From: Paraconiothyrium sp. Pb-2020
Lineage: Eukaryota; Ascomycota; Dothideomycetes; Pleosporales; Didymosphaeriaceae
Assembly (NCBI GenBank): GCA_022419385.1
Contig: JAJUBI010000001.1
Span: forward strand, 5,146,001 to 5,210,000
Length of the DNA stretch: 64,000 nucleotides
Direction of reading: 5' to 3'
The translations under genes and the position numbers were made by a program. Of this stretch, positions 33,880 to 45,635 are shown piece after piece. A model generated the notes under the pieces. That model had not been told where the DNA came from, ran no database searches, and saw only the letters and a program-made list of their open reading frames with translations. Within the stretch, counting starts at the first letter, position 1, and each line of letters begins with the position of its first letter.

Positions 33880-34804
33880 TCAAATCGAGCCCAATTTCTC
33901 GTTCTTTTTGGCTGTCCATTCTGCTCCTGCATCTAGCTCCACTGCAGGGTTTTGGTTCAGTGGCATCTCGAATCTAGGCTGTGCGGCGTATAGCTCGGTC
34001 CCATATTGCGGATACATTCCCTTCTGATCGCTAATCACGACGGGATAGGTTTGGGCGACTACAGTATCGGCGTGCAGATCTTGCAGCTTATTGCCAAAGT
34101 CGCGCTGCTGCCGACGGTATCGCAAGAAGAACCATAGCGCAACGCCCAAGGCAAGGGGGATGAGAATTAAGGGTACGACAATCGCCGCGACTGGTGTACT
34201 GTTCTTCTTCTCCGATGCATCTGTAGCTATGGATGCCGCCGAGGTTGGTGTTACGAAGACGGTCTGGGGCGCCTCCGTAATGCTGTGTGTTGCCGATTGT
34301 TGGACTGGAAAGAATTGGCATTCGAACAATAGCAACATGATATGGAGTATACTCACATCTTGGCAACTCCGTGCTCTTCGAGCAATAGCTATCGAATACT
34401 TCTAGAGCACCCTTAACATCCCCTGCAACAGCTCCTGCGGATGTGGGGGCAGGAGTGACTGTAGCTCTTGCCCTGACACGGTTTACCGGTGTTTGCAGAA
34501 CAGCATGTCTTGCCGTCAACGCGGCTTCGGTTGCGGCACTGCTGCACTGATCTTCGACAGCTGTCGATATGATTGACGCGAATTGGCTACTTGAGTCGAT
34601 GCAAAAGCAAGCGAAAGATGTCAATTGAGTGTCGTCTCCACACCCAGAGGCTTGAGCGCGCACGATGGCACTGATCCGGTCCTGTGCGCATGAGGCGAGC
34701 TTCGTGTAAATGGGTACTTGGTCAATATAGATGTGCGTCTTCCCGGCGGCTTCTGCATGGTGCAGAATGCCTATCAGGCAAACAAAAAGTGCGAGAAGCT
34801 GCAT
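33880..34804 (-). CDS. Type I membrane protein with six-cysteine ectodomain
   Basis: Two exons, 34804-34357 and 34304-33880, with a 52-nt intron (GTGAGT...TCCAG); 290 aa. ATG 34804 gives a clean signal peptide (LLALFVCLIGILHHAEAA, cleavage about residue 20). The ectodomain has six cysteines (SCAQ, SGCGDD, ACFC, DQC, SYC), somewhat CFEM-like in spacing but two cysteines short. A Thr/Ala-rich stalk and a single membrane helix follow (AAIVVPLILIPLALGVALWFFLRYRRQQ, given here as one segment at about residues 190-217, key residues only). The cytosolic tail is about 80 residues. The pattern suits a fungal surface sensor or wall protein. No function was identified. Confidence 0.8.
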
Positions 34805-36394
34805 CGATATATCACCGAAACAGAACTTTGTGAAGGTTGAAGGATGGGGTGAAGGGGTTTGGGGAAAGTTCATGGAGCGAAGGTAGCGGAAGGTGCCTGT
34901 GCACATCGTATGTTATCCCCATATTGGCCCCAAGCTTGCAAGACCTCCTGCCCAGGGTCGAGCCATGGATTCCTTTCTAGGATGAGTTAATATTGTAGCG
35001 ACGGCGGAGTATGTCACAGTAGGGATTCAGAGGTTGGCGCCGCAGTAGTGTGTTACGGACCCTACATCTAGCGTTGTGGATCCCATCTCTGTTGGGTAAT
35101 CGTCATACCGTGGTCGCAGGGGTAAAGCGGGTCCTTCTTTGAAGCTCCCCAGACAACCCTGCTGGAAGATTATACCAACGCAGAATTTATCTACTGTAAC
35201 AAGGCCTAGCCGCTCTACACCCAATGGAATATTGGATTACTACCTATGAAGTCCACGTTATGCCTGTTTCGAGGTCGCACTGGCTTCACATACCCCTGCA
35301 ACTACAGTACGGGAACCGTGCGCCACATTGGTGCTCGGACAACAGCCTGCATACATTGCTGACATCTGATTGCCGGACTTCAGCATGGTTTTCTTCGTGA
35401 AACGTGGAGCAGGTAGGGATATCCTGATTTATTTTGCGTCCTCCGTTTCGTGGTACGCTGGTGAGCGTACACTAATCTCGTTCAGCGTTCAGCGTTGGAT
35501 GGTGGTTGAGACTGCGAAGGAACAGTGGTGCCAATACTTTGTTGCCCTGCTGCGCTCGTCCTGTTCGGCAGGGAATACAGTGTGCAAGTCCTGATCGTGG
35601 TACCGGATTCAGTCGGCCGCCCGGCGCCCTAGTTTCGTCGTAAATCTCCAGTATGCCTAAAAATGTGTCCAAGCTCTGGCCCGCCTCGGGGGTCCAATAA
35701 TCATGCTACTGATCGAATCAGTACTACCGATATGGCCCAAAGTCGAAGTCATTTACCTACTGGGTTGCAGACACATGAGTAAAGCAATAGGGCTGCCAGT
35801 GCCGCGACAGTGATTGGCATACTAGCTCTTTGGCATACTTCACATGATGGAGAACATCCGGCGAGCGTGCGCGTGGGCGTGGTTGTACATATAGGCTGGA
35901 GTACGCACGTGCGCTACTACAGTCCACTTGGCAAGCCGCGGTGGTGACACTCATACCAAGCTACAACGTAGGTAATGCAGCGGCCCCTGAGGTTGAAGAG
36001 TTCCCTCACAGCGATGCGAGCATTTGCTCGCCACCCGACCACATTTTTGATGCCGCCAATGCGATGAGGATGCGCCTTCAGGCATCGATTGACCATCGGC
36101 AGACCGAAAGATGCCGGCTGCAAGACCCGAATGCGGTAGCGCGTGGAACGCCGAGCTGCACACATCTAGCGGGCGTCGGCTGAGTATAAAGTCGGAGTGA
36201 TGGTCTTCCAGTCTAAATGGAACAAATTGCTTTCGTCTACGTTGAGTGCAGAGCTGAAGGTCATCGGGATCACTCAGGCATCTTGGCGTGCGCATTTACC
36301 AGTAGCTTACTTTCGTTGCTATTCACTACTGTTCAACGCAGCATTGAGCGATCCCCGTTAAATTCCGTTGTTACATCAAGAAACTTCGAAATGC
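34805..36394. other. Intergenic stretch, about 1.6 kb
   Basis: No supported gene. Frames such as 36295-35951 (-) and 35370-35594 (+) are short and featureless. A short direct repeat (GTTCAGC twice in a row near 35481) is the only structure seen. Confidence 0.5.
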
Positions 36395-36935
36395 TCACTG
36401 ACCAGGCTTCTTCCCTGTAAATTTTTCGACGCTGTCAGCCCAGGGCTGATACGAGCTCGTTCCATTCTCGATATTGACTACCTTCCCATCCTCGACGAAC
36501 ATTTCTTCCCAACCGATGGATAGCTCTGCCCGTTCTGGATCACATATATCTGCCTCGTCCGCCATCAATTTCTGGAAGTCTGGATCAGCAAGCAAGGCTC
36601 CCAGCTGCTCCATCGATCGAACATAGAAGACCACTTCGAAGTCGTGGTCATCAACGGTCCAATGTTGTGGCCTAGCAGCTCCGAAAGGTCCTTCCGTAAG
36701 TAGCGCGCGAAGAGCAGCAGGCTTGAATGTCTGTTTGATAATGAGCATGAGCGCAAGCCAAAGAAGAGCAGTTGCAGACCTGCCGCACGCCTAGGAATCC
36801 ATGACGAGCTTGAATTGGGGCTGCCTTTGGGGCATGATCACGGGTTGCAAAGGCATGAAAGTCTTCGTCGGAGACACCTTTACTCCTGTACCGCCTCGAG
36901 GTGAACTTGATCAGGGTTTCCTTTTGCGGCGCCAT
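36395..36935 (-). CDS. EthD-domain protein
   Basis: Two exons, 36935-36780 and 36721-36395, joined by a 58-nt intron with an atypical GTCTGC donor and TTCAAG acceptor; 160 aa. The dimeric alpha+beta barrel of the EthD family is recognisable: LIKFTSRRYRSKGVSDEDFHAF, RDHAPKAAPIQARHG, WTVDDHDFEVVFYVRS, FQKLMADEADICDPERAELSIGWEE and FVEDGKVVNIENG, each listed as a short block. In fungi such proteins often accompany polyketide genes as small dehydratases or cyclases, but no polyketide synthase is in this window, so the substrate is open. Confidence in the family is good; the intron is supported by restored family sequence at the join. Confidence 0.82.
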
Positions 36936-37631
36936 TATTTCCTGGGAAGATCTTTGATAGATGTTTTAGAAAATCAATTGAAGGACGGCAGCTGGTTGAA
37001 GTGCAAGCATCAACAAACATCTCACACTTTATATGCATTTACTTCCTATCTCCATTAGCCCACCTTCTAAATTCACGGCTTACGTGTGTACAGAACCTTG
37101 CCTGTAACGGGAGCGGACATAGTTTGCGAAATGTGACGTCACAGCCGCCAAAAGAGAGAAGCATTTCCTGGCCACGTGTACTTCGGCATTGCTGAGAGGA
37201 CAGCGTCAACAAATGATATTTTGGCACTGATAAATCGGTCCCAAATCCGCAGCTCCAGCGGTTAGTTCTCGCGAGACTAGATACGACTAGGGCTTACGAT
37301 ATGCAAACTGCAAGATCGCACCCTTGCTAGTCGAATATTCCCCACAGGACTAGACGGACTATCCAATCAGTACTTGATCGGCCTCATACCAGCCAATCGC
37401 AGAATCTCAATATTAACAGGTCAGATTAATGGTGTATCAACGAGAATATTCAATGTGCACAACGAAACAACAACCCGAAATGTCTCTATTGCGACGCACG
37501 GAATGATTGATTTTAGCAGAGAGAAAGAGTCGGTACAAATAACACATCGCATTCACGTCTCGGCTATGTACAAGAGAAGCAATCAGCGCCAAAGATGCGC
37601 ATAGAAGGCATCAAGTCATGATAAGCTCAGT
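36936..37631. other. Intergenic stretch upstream of the EthD gene
   Basis: Contains the EthD promoter. No gene was seen; the plus frames at 37001-37195 and 37374-37604 are short and featureless. Confidence 0.5.
37028..37033 (-). promoter_or_regulatory. TATA-like box of the EthD gene
   Basis: TATAAA on the minus strand about 93 nt before the ATG at 36935. Plausible spacing for a fungal TATA promoter; otherwise unsupported. Confidence 0.4.
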
Positions 37632-38001
37632 CTATCCAATGTGAATGACTGTACTCGCTTGCATAGCAAATTCCTCAATCATGGCTAGGTTCGTGGCGTT
37701 GTTTTCAGTCATCCTGAACAAAGAAAGGCGATTTCACCGTCGGGGTTACTAAAGATAAGTACCTGGTAGCAGACGCGGCCATCTTCGTTAGTTGGAGCAC
37801 CTAAGCAGCCATTGCCACCGAAGAAGCCCCTGGGAGTACCTAGAGGCAAACCGTTAGAGAAACGCGCTTGCGGTAGGATATTGGAGACTTACACTCGAGT
37901 CGTGGTAGGAAGGTCAAGTAACCGGATTGCCCGGCGGGAACATCAGCGTTGAAATCCCAGGTGGGCTTGAGAGATGCAAGCTCTGTGCACTCTTGCAGCA
38001 T
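37632..38001 (-). CDS. Small spliced protein of unknown function (both ends uncertain)
   Basis: Found by reading across splice sites. Exon A, up to 38001 and down to 37893, encodes LQECTELASLKPTWDFNAD, then AGQSGYLTFLPRLE. A 53-nt intron (GTGT|GTAAGT-type donor at 37892, CTCTAG acceptor) leads to exon B, 37839-37763: CTPRGFFGGNGCLGAPTNED and GRVCYQ. A GTACTT donor follows. The protein-like tail NNATNLAMIEEFAMQAS with stop at 37632 lies beyond, but the nearest acceptor (TTCAG at about 37714) is out of phase with it by one base; an ATTGAG acceptor is in phase. ATG 38001 may be the start, or a signal-peptide exon may lie upstream. Regularly placed Cys and small size suggest a secreted protein, by inference only. 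Confidence 0.5.
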
Positions 38002-38224
38002 CGGGGGAATAGCATAATTGATGAGTCAGTAACGCGAAGTAATTGGATACAAGGTTGAGAATGAGGTTCGCTTGACTGCGAATGTGTGCACTGGCATCGC
38101 ACACATACCTCCACCTTGCAGTGCGTCTTCGTATTAATGATTACGTATATGCATTTTGGCCGTAACACGCTCTCTTTTCTCCAACGCATAGATGGTGCGG
38201 GTCGTGATTACAGGACGCACCTAC

Positions 38225-40640
38225 TCAAAAAAGCGCCTCATCCCCAAACCTCTCATTATACATTCCAAGGGCCATAATTGGGAAGATGAACTTATAGTTC
38301 GGATAGGAAATCATGCTGTCTCTGTTAGCCTGACATTTTGTGTAGATGGAGGAGCAGAAACTCACCAGCTTTTATTGAACACCCCCTCAATCGCCTCCTG
38401 CACCCACTCTCCATTTCTCCTTTGTCTCCTCACAATCATCTCCATTGCCCTCCTCAAAGGCTCCTTTTCAGGATACTCCGCGTGGCACATAGCTATAACG
38501 ACCCACGCCGTTTGCACGACTTGCGACTCAGCATGGTTACACCACACGCCAGTCTCGCAGCTGCGGTATGTCTCGCCCCATCCGCCGTCTTCCATTTGAC
38601 GATCCAGGAAGAACTTACATCCGCGGCGAACGCGCTCTGAGTTCGCAAATGTTTCTCCAGCGCACGCGAGAGACTCTAGAGCGAACATACCCGCGTACGT
38701 AAAGCAAATGCCCCACGCGCCGTACCATGATCCATCAGGTAATTGCGCAGCGCGAATGTAGTCGATAGCGCGGGCTTTGAAGGCTTTGATCTCGTCTGCG
38801 CGGTACACAGAGTCATACCTCTGGAACATGTGCAGGGCGGTGATGACGGCGGTCGTACATTCCGTGTAGTCGTATTCGATCATGATGCGGCCGAAGACTT
38901 CCGCGGCGTTGAGCCACTCGAGATACTCGGAGCCGCGAGTAGGTTCGTAGGAGGCGCAGCCGCCGCTCTTGTTCTGCATGGTTAGAAGGATGTCGATCGC
39001 GTCGTGGAGGCGGGTATCTGGGATGAGGGGCTCAAATTCGGGAAGTGTTTGTAGGATTAGTACGGCTTTGAGGCCTTCGGACGTGCAGTCAGAGACTGTG
39101 TAGCCTTGTCGTCTGTTCGAGAAACCCCATGCGCCTTTTCGAGATTGTCGGTAAATATGGTGTTGGTCGCGGCATTCTTCGGGCATCTGTTGGTCTTCAA
39201 GAAACTCCAGCGAGCGATGAAGCATGTCGTGGTATTTCGGGTCTTGTATGAGGCCGCAGTGTTTGACGGCTTGGACCGTGAACGCTGTATCCCAGCATTG
39301 CACACCATTCGTGCCATTCATGAGCATCCCCTCGTCCTTCATCCATAAGAACTCTGGGAGTGTCTCGAGATGCCGCTGAAAGGGAACTGAGTCCCGGCCA
39401 TAGCGTATGTACGAGACAAGCGTGTTCATCGGTCCGTTAACAGGGCCGAGATTGGCGAAGTCTGAGTTTTCATCTTCACGTTGGATGATCCACCATGCGT
39501 GATCCTCTGCCTTTTGCTTTAGCGAGGCCGGTCGCAGGTAGGGAAACCAGATGTAGACCAGGAACCAGAAAAGGAGGCGCAAGGCGAGAGTCTTGGGGTG
39601 GTAGTTATCCACGGGGGAGATGTCGTTGCGGTGGCGGATGAAGGTAATAGACTCGTAAGGTTGGACAAGAAGTTCGGATCGTAATGATCTCGTAAGATCA
39701 TTAAGAGGGTATGACCACCGTTGGGAATAGATGTAGCCCATTGGGAGGAAAACAGTTCGCATGTGTACCCACCATTTCCAGGGGTGGATAGGCACCCAGT
39801 TGGGGAGCAACCTATCTCCATTAGCTTTCTTGCTGTGACGTGTTTCAAGTAGCATGTAGACACATACCACAACTCTGGGGGTACTGGATTGACCACATCC
39901 CAATCGAGCACCCCCAACACTGCCAACCAAAACTTCGCCCAATGCGGCGCTTTTAAGGCACCGCCTAATTTCCACAATGTAGCCCGAGCCTTTTGCATCC
40001 GCGCATCTTCCGCATCGACACCCAACAACCTCAAAGCGGTGTAGTTCATCGCCGTGCCGAACACTGTGCTCTCACCCTCTATATGTAAGCCCCATCCTCC
40101 ATCCTCGGGATTCGCTCTCGCAAATAGATACCTCTTCATCTCCACTTTATGATGCCACGGTATCGGGGTCTCCGTAACGTACCAAGTCGTTATGAGACCT
40201 GGAAGGAGAAACATTGGCCCTCCATATTCGCACGCCCAGTTCCCCACCGGCTGTTGTAATTCTTTGTAGAACGCGAGGCCATTGTGTATAGCTTGGAGGG
40301 GTGTCTTCGCGGGCGGCAGTTCAGGGAGCTCCTAGAACAGTCCAAATGCACTGGTCAGTACTGCGCCTCAATCATGTAGGTAAGGTGGGGGTACAGGAGT
40401 AAGACATACCGTATCCATGCCCAAGTACCACTTATCCGCCGTGCTCTGTGGCCACGCCTTGACTTCATCGTCGCTCTCCAGATAATGCCATGTTTGTGTC
40501 CCGCGATCGTCTTTCATTCTCCATCGAGTTTTTTCGGTCGATTCCGCCCCTTCTCCCCTCTGCTCTCCTCTTTTCACCGCCGCATTGCTTTTCATATGCC
40601 CATTCGCGTGCCCGTTCGGCGTACCGTTCGCCTGCCTCAT
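38225..40640 (-). CDS. ERG7: Lanosterol synthase (oxidosqualene cyclase)
   Basis: Four exons: 40640-40410, 40331-39868, 39811-38366 and 38315-38225; introns 78, 56 and 50 nt; 743 aa, normal length. It cyclises 2,3-oxidosqualene to lanosterol, the first cyclic step of ergosterol synthesis, as a monotopic ER or lipid-droplet enzyme. ATG 40640 is the first in frame and is followed by an N-terminal linker, then QW repeats (NPEDGGWGLH, QSRKGAWGFSNR, LPDGSWYGAWG, MEDGGWGET). The catalytic acid motif appears as SDCTSE, the form with Ser in place of the usual Ala of DCTAE, also seen in fungi. The last exon supplies the conserved C-terminus NYKFIFPIMALGMYNERF. No frame damage. Nothing around it belongs to sterol synthesis. 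Confidence 0.97.
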
Positions 40641-41268
40641 GATATCCCAATTGTTGTCGCGGACGTCCAGAATCCGTATTATCGTCGCGTCATGCCCTAA
40701 AATCAACGTTGCACAGGAGTGGTAGTTTTATTTGAATTCTTTGAGGAGAGCGATGCTGGATGGTAGTACATGCCAAGAAGTCCGAGGATTCGGAAAGGAG
40801 GTTCCGAATGGAGCAAGTGCCCGCCGAGACTTCCGAGGTCCCAAGCGTTCGACGATGATGCAGCACAGTGGCAACCCTCGTATGATCGTATACACAGTGC
40901 AGCACTGTGGAGAACTGATAGTGGATGGGACTGCGGGAGGCCTTTCGCGATAGATCGTATGACGTTAGAATAAGTTCTAACGTTGGATTCTAGAATATGC
41001 TTGAATTTCAGCTTCACAAATGACATGTTTTCTATAACATAATGAACTCGTAAAATAATGCTCGGGGTAACGCTCCGTTGCCATTACGTATATACATGCA
41101 GCGAGCGACATCCCACCGTAAATCCGACAAGTAAAAGAAATGCTTTGCTAGCAGCGCAATGCAGCATCGCCGCAAGAGTATATGCCAGGCGCCGTGCCAT
41201 ATGCCCATCCATCATCCACCCCGCTCCTACATTCCAAAGGGGTATCATGGTTTTGAAATAATTGACGT
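40641..41268. other. Intergenic stretch upstream of ERG7
   Basis: Contains the ERG7 promoter and the 3' flank of the next minus-strand gene. No gene or clear regulatory box was identified by eye. Confidence 0.5.
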
Positions 41269-42388
41269 CTAATCGCTCAGGTCAGGATTAGCAATAAAAA
41301 GCCTCGTACCACCCATGGTCGTAGTGCGCTCATCCACACTGCCTCTCCGATGGAGATCTGAGGTGTTCTTTTCAGGGTCCACCTTGGGCAGCCCTTGTGG
41401 CATCGCACCGACGCCGCCAAAGTTTCTCTCTTCGCTACTTCCACTACCTCCACTCAAGCCAGTCTTGGTATGCTCAAAGTAGTCGTCTTTATCATATAAG
41501 GGTACGGGCGTCTCCTCCTCGGGGAGATCTGCCATTTCACCTGGTGATGAGTTCTGCCCGTTTGGTGGGGTCGAATTGGACGATATGCGGCCGCTGGCAT
41601 AGGCGACGCGGCCGGAACCAAGAGAGCTGCGACCAGAGCCTGTGCGGTGATGGTAGGGCCCTGCGCTCTGTCCTATAGAGTTGTTGTCCTCGCTATCACC
41701 CTCGTCGACTTCGGAGGCACTCAGGCGCATAGGGACACCAGAACCGGCCGTGGCGATGGGCGCGTACAACGAGGCTTTTGGTACACCGTGGTGACGGACC
41801 TTGGACCTAACTCCTGCAGCGACGCCTGAGCTGCCCGACGAGTTGCGGTGGGGTGCGTGATGGCCTCCGCCTGCGACTTCCATGACCGCGCGCATCTGTC
41901 ATGCAATCAGCGTAGCTCCAATGAAAAGGGGCGCATCTGCCTCTACATACCTTTGCCTGGCGTTGCTGTGCAACTACGCGCGGATCGTCGTACTGAGACC
42001 GATCGCACCATACCGTGGCCTTTTGCTTGCGCATAAGGGCTACATAGCTGGATGGCGAGTTGCCAGAGCGTGTGGAGGAGGATCGCCGGAGTGCCCCACT
42101 ATTTGTGCGGCCGGGCGTTCCGGTCGTGGAAGAGGTAGAGGAGGTGGCGTCCGCGGAGCCTCCTGAGTACATCTGCTGTGGATACTGTTGCGGATACTGC
42201 TGCGAGGCCATTGTGGCAGTTGTGGGCGAAGGAGCAACGGGAAACACGCCTGAAGACGTCGTTCGTGTGCGTGAATGTCCTGATTGCGCGTCGAAAGGAG
42301 GGACTGGTGGCCGCACCGAAATGCCTGGGTTTGCAATGGGTTTACGCCGGACAGGCAGAGGGTGTGCAGAGGGGGCCATTGTCGCCAT
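41269..42388 (-). CDS. Conserved fungal protein with an ATVWCDR motif, Ser/Gly-rich
   Basis: Two exons, 42388-41951 and 41895-41269, with a 55-nt intron (GTATGT...GACAG); 354 aa. Function unknown. The ordered core straddles the splice junction: SYVALMRKQKATVWCDRSQ, then DDPRVVAQQRQAKMRAVMEV, a block I associate with a widespread ascomycete family. The rest is disordered: Pro/Arg N-terminus, a QQYPQQYPQQ run (encoded by a trinucleotide-like repeat at about 42175-42205), Ser/Thr stretches, and an acidic C-terminal half with PVPLYDKDDYFEHTK. No membrane helix or enzyme motif. Start ATG 42388 gives MATMAPSAHPLP; a second Met follows at residue 4. Confidence 0.75.
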
Positions 42389-44740
42389 GGCTGTTTGTCA
42401 CTCGCTTGGACTAGGTGCCGCCTGTGAAACGACGATCGGGCGTGACGTCAAGGAAGGCCGATGTTTCAAACGAGCTACGAAGGAAAACAATATTGCAGGC
42501 CGCGCAGTGAAGCGGACGCGCCGAACTAAAGAATGATATAGCGACAGAGAGTGTGAGGTTCGCGGGGGTCAGGCGCCAAGGCTATCGCCGCCGCATGCGG
42601 GTTTGCGACTTTCCCACGAGCCGCTTTCGGGAATTGCGAATGGCGTGACAAAAATGCGGGATGCTGAGGAAGCGCGTAGTCAGACAGGCTTTAAGAAAGG
42701 GCAATCTGCTTTTTCGCTGAGATTCCGCGGCGGGGCGGAGCTGAGGCCTCAGGAAACGGCGGCGCCTTCACCTTTTGAGGAGACTAGCTGGAGACATCAG
42801 CCACGAGCCTAGCTGACAAGACGACCAGCGACCCGCACGCGAAAACGTGGGCGAGGCTGCGAACTCGTACTCACAATCGGAACTGCTGAACCCGAGATCC
42901 GCTAACGCAGCTGCTAGCCAGACCCAGTGAGGATATCGCAAGCGACAGGGAGCGCAGAAGAGCAGAAGAGCAGGTGTAAGAGTGGTATGTACAAGTGCCA
43001 CACCCGTACCCTAGTGGACAGAGCAGAGCCTCGAAAGTGGCAGCGCAGGTGTGAAGACGGGGACGGCACGAGATGCGCTCAACAAAAGAACGGGAGATTT
43101 TCTATCTTTGCGCCTTCGACGATCGCAAGGCTACTGGAACTAGGCGCCGCCGCTAGGAACAAGAAGCAGTCTCCATCCATGACGACATTGGCCTGTTCGG
43201 TGTCGTTCGCGGGCAGTTTCAGAAAGGCTCTTAAGATGACCTATCCCTGCTATATCGCGATCGCAACTTTGACACCTTGGAAAACCTGAATTCGCTCGGC
43301 GCAGGGCCAGAAGGGCAGGACAGACCGCGGAGGCTCGCCCGACAGCACCTGCATCGCCCGACCATAGTCGCAGGGGATGCGACCTTGGACGTGCCCTGGT
43401 CGGACGGAGAGCACCCAAGTGAATGGATTGTGACGCCTATCACAAGCGTTGAAGGCGCGGCGTGGACAAGCCTGCGCCCTATCACACTTCGCCATGCACC
43501 AGAAGTCACGGGCCCATGCCACGTCCAGCGGATCAGTAGTCGCCTGGCGGGTGTCGAACTACCTCTCGCGTCGTTCAGCCGCGCTCGACGACCGGACAGC
43601 GCGCTGGATCGATGCATTGGTGCGAAGTACAGCTCCCGTGTAATCCGAGGCCCAAGCAAGTCTGATACTGTACCCCTCACCGCCAGGGTAGATGCTGCAT
43701 CCTGCGTCTTGGACACCGACGCGAACCATTCGGAAACCAGCCGACGCAGCATGCAGCGATCCTTGGTGCGAGCACTCTGCTTCCCCGCGCTTTCCTTTCC
43801 CGCTGGCTGGTCGCTGGCATCCGGAAGCGAAGCACTGGCCTGTCGCTGCTGCATAGATCACGCAGGTTCTAGGCCCCTCTACCTTCACACGCTCTACCGA
43901 AGCTGCGAACAGTCGCAGTATCGTGCAAACACCGACGTGACGAAAGATGTGGTGTAGCAAAGCTACGAAAACGCCACAGGGTCTCTCTCCCGCTTTCACG
44001 CTCAACACGGAAAGTGAACGCTGATCGTTGCCTGCTCTGTACGTTTGTGCGAACCTGTCGTTACCCCGCCGACCCCACGCTACATATGTACTAGACGACT
44101 ACCATAGCTCGTCTGACAGCACTTCGGCAGGCAAATGCTTTCGAGCCGGAGCTGGAACCGTAGTATAAGTCAACTGGATTTGAATCTCAAGCAACAGGTG
44201 TCGCGCTTGTTTGATGTTTATTATGTGGATTGTCTGGACCTGGCGATGAACCGGGTACCACATCTCCACTGGCGCTCCTCGGAGCAGCACAGTTCCCCTC
44301 TCGAACATTTGGCAGGCCGCGTGTCGTGGCTAGTACATGGCTGTAGTCTGCTGTAGAGTAGTACACGGGGATTCAGACAAAGAAATGCAGGGCCCAATTC
44401 CAAATCTGAGATCGAGTCGCACCAGCACTGTGGTGGAGAGCCGGTATCTTAGACTGCGTACATGTCGTATCACCCTCGAGAGTTCGCATCTCCACTGAAA
44501 TGATCGGTCCGTGCTCCGACGCGCGTGCTACGAACTCGCACTTGCGCCTGCGGCCCGCAGTGCATCTGAGGTTTGTGTGTATGCGAGTACATTCGTAAGT
44601 GTACGGGAGCCAGGTATTGTCCTTTGGGAGGGGTGAGTAAGCATTTGGAGGTCTATGCTAATTCGAGACGCACGACATTGGCTGCTGAGCAAGGCTTATA
44701 GAGCACTGTATGTCCATGAGATCTTACACTAAAGCTCGCT
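42389..44740. other. Intergenic stretch, about 2.35 kb, GC-rich in its middle
   Basis: Long frames overlap on opposite strands at 43277-43957 (+, 226 aa) and 43854-43231 (-, 207 aa). Neither has a domain, and both are Arg/Ser/Ala-rich in the way random GC-rich frames are. I found no splice-consistent gene. It must hold the promoter of the 42388 gene and the terminator of the DUF1295 gene. Confidence 0.45.
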
Positions 44741-45635
44741 CTAATAGATACCAGGAATCAGGCGATACTTAGTCTGCTTCTTGAACTTGTCCCAGTCCTC
44801 TCCGTATCTCTTTTCACAGTACCTGGGGCTAGTGTCAGTGTATGTCATGGACGTTGTTAGACCCAACGTACTCATTAAGAACGGGCACTCCCCGCCTTGC
44901 GAAGTCCGCGAAGAAGAATGTTCCCACGATAGCGCCCATGATCCATCCTCCTCCAGTGAGGGCGTAGGCGGCCCTCCAGACAGTGTAGCCTCCGTAGTTG
45001 ATGTGTCTTGCGAAGCTCCACAGACCCCCAGTGTACGGCTTGCCCTTGTTCTTGGGATCCTTCTTGAACTGCTTCCTTTGTACTTCGGAGATGAGTTCCG
45101 TAAGAAGGCCTGTTACATATAAAGCGCCCCCAACAAGAAGCGCCGGCTGCGGGAAATCGGACTCGAGCGAAGCAGACGTCGCACGAATAAGGAAAGCATA
45201 TGAGTTGACGCTGTTGAAGACCGTGTTGAAGATGGAGATCGCGATAGCGTTGTTGACGTTCATAGGCTCTCCCGAAAGAGCGACTGCCCATATGTCTTGT
45301 TTCACCGCGCTTCCCACGGCCATACCCAAGAGTACTAGTCGATATGGGGACAGCCCTAATCCATCAATTGCGCTTATACCAGTGTTCGCAGGAGTGCCTG
45401 GTGGCAACGTGCGCAGTCCGATCTGATGCAGAAGCCCGGTACCTGCGCCATGCAATATAGAGTATTGGATGAATGGGTCAAAAGCTCTCGCTAGGACAAA
45501 GACAAGCTTGCCTACGGGGGTCGGTGTATAGTCGCCGCGGGAGATCAAATCCTTCTTCTTCGACTCCTCTGATCGCGGATCATTGGCGCGGGCCTCATCA
45601 TACCCCTTGGTGTTGGGAATGAGATTACTGGGCAT
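44741..45635 (-). CDS. DUF1295/steroid 5-alpha-reductase-like membrane protein
   Basis: Two exons, 45635-44872 and 44822-44741, with a 49-nt intron (GTACGT...CCCAG); 281 aa. ATG 45635 opens a charged N-terminus, then several membrane helices (FVLARAFDPFIQYSILHGAG, YRLVLLGMAVGSAVKQDIWA, LLVGGALYVTGLLTELISE, ALTGGGWIMGAIVGTFFFAD). Conserved DUF1295 signatures are GGLWSFARHINYGGYTVWR and, in the last exon, RYGEDWDKFKKQTKYRLIPGIY; the Asn/His/Tyr positions bind NAD(P)H in related reductases and methyltransferases. Probably an ER membrane oxidoreductase with an unknown lipid substrate. The start was chosen because the upstream extension is unlike the domain. Confidence 0.88.

Noticed and set aside
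36395..40640. Secondary-metabolite cluster (EthD plus cyclase)
   Set aside because: The cyclase is housekeeping ERG7, and no synthase, P450, transporter or regulator is nearby.
43231..43957. 226-aa (+) and 207-aa (-) overlapping ORFs
   Set aside because: Mutually antisense, featureless, no splice partners; cannot both be real and neither is convincing.
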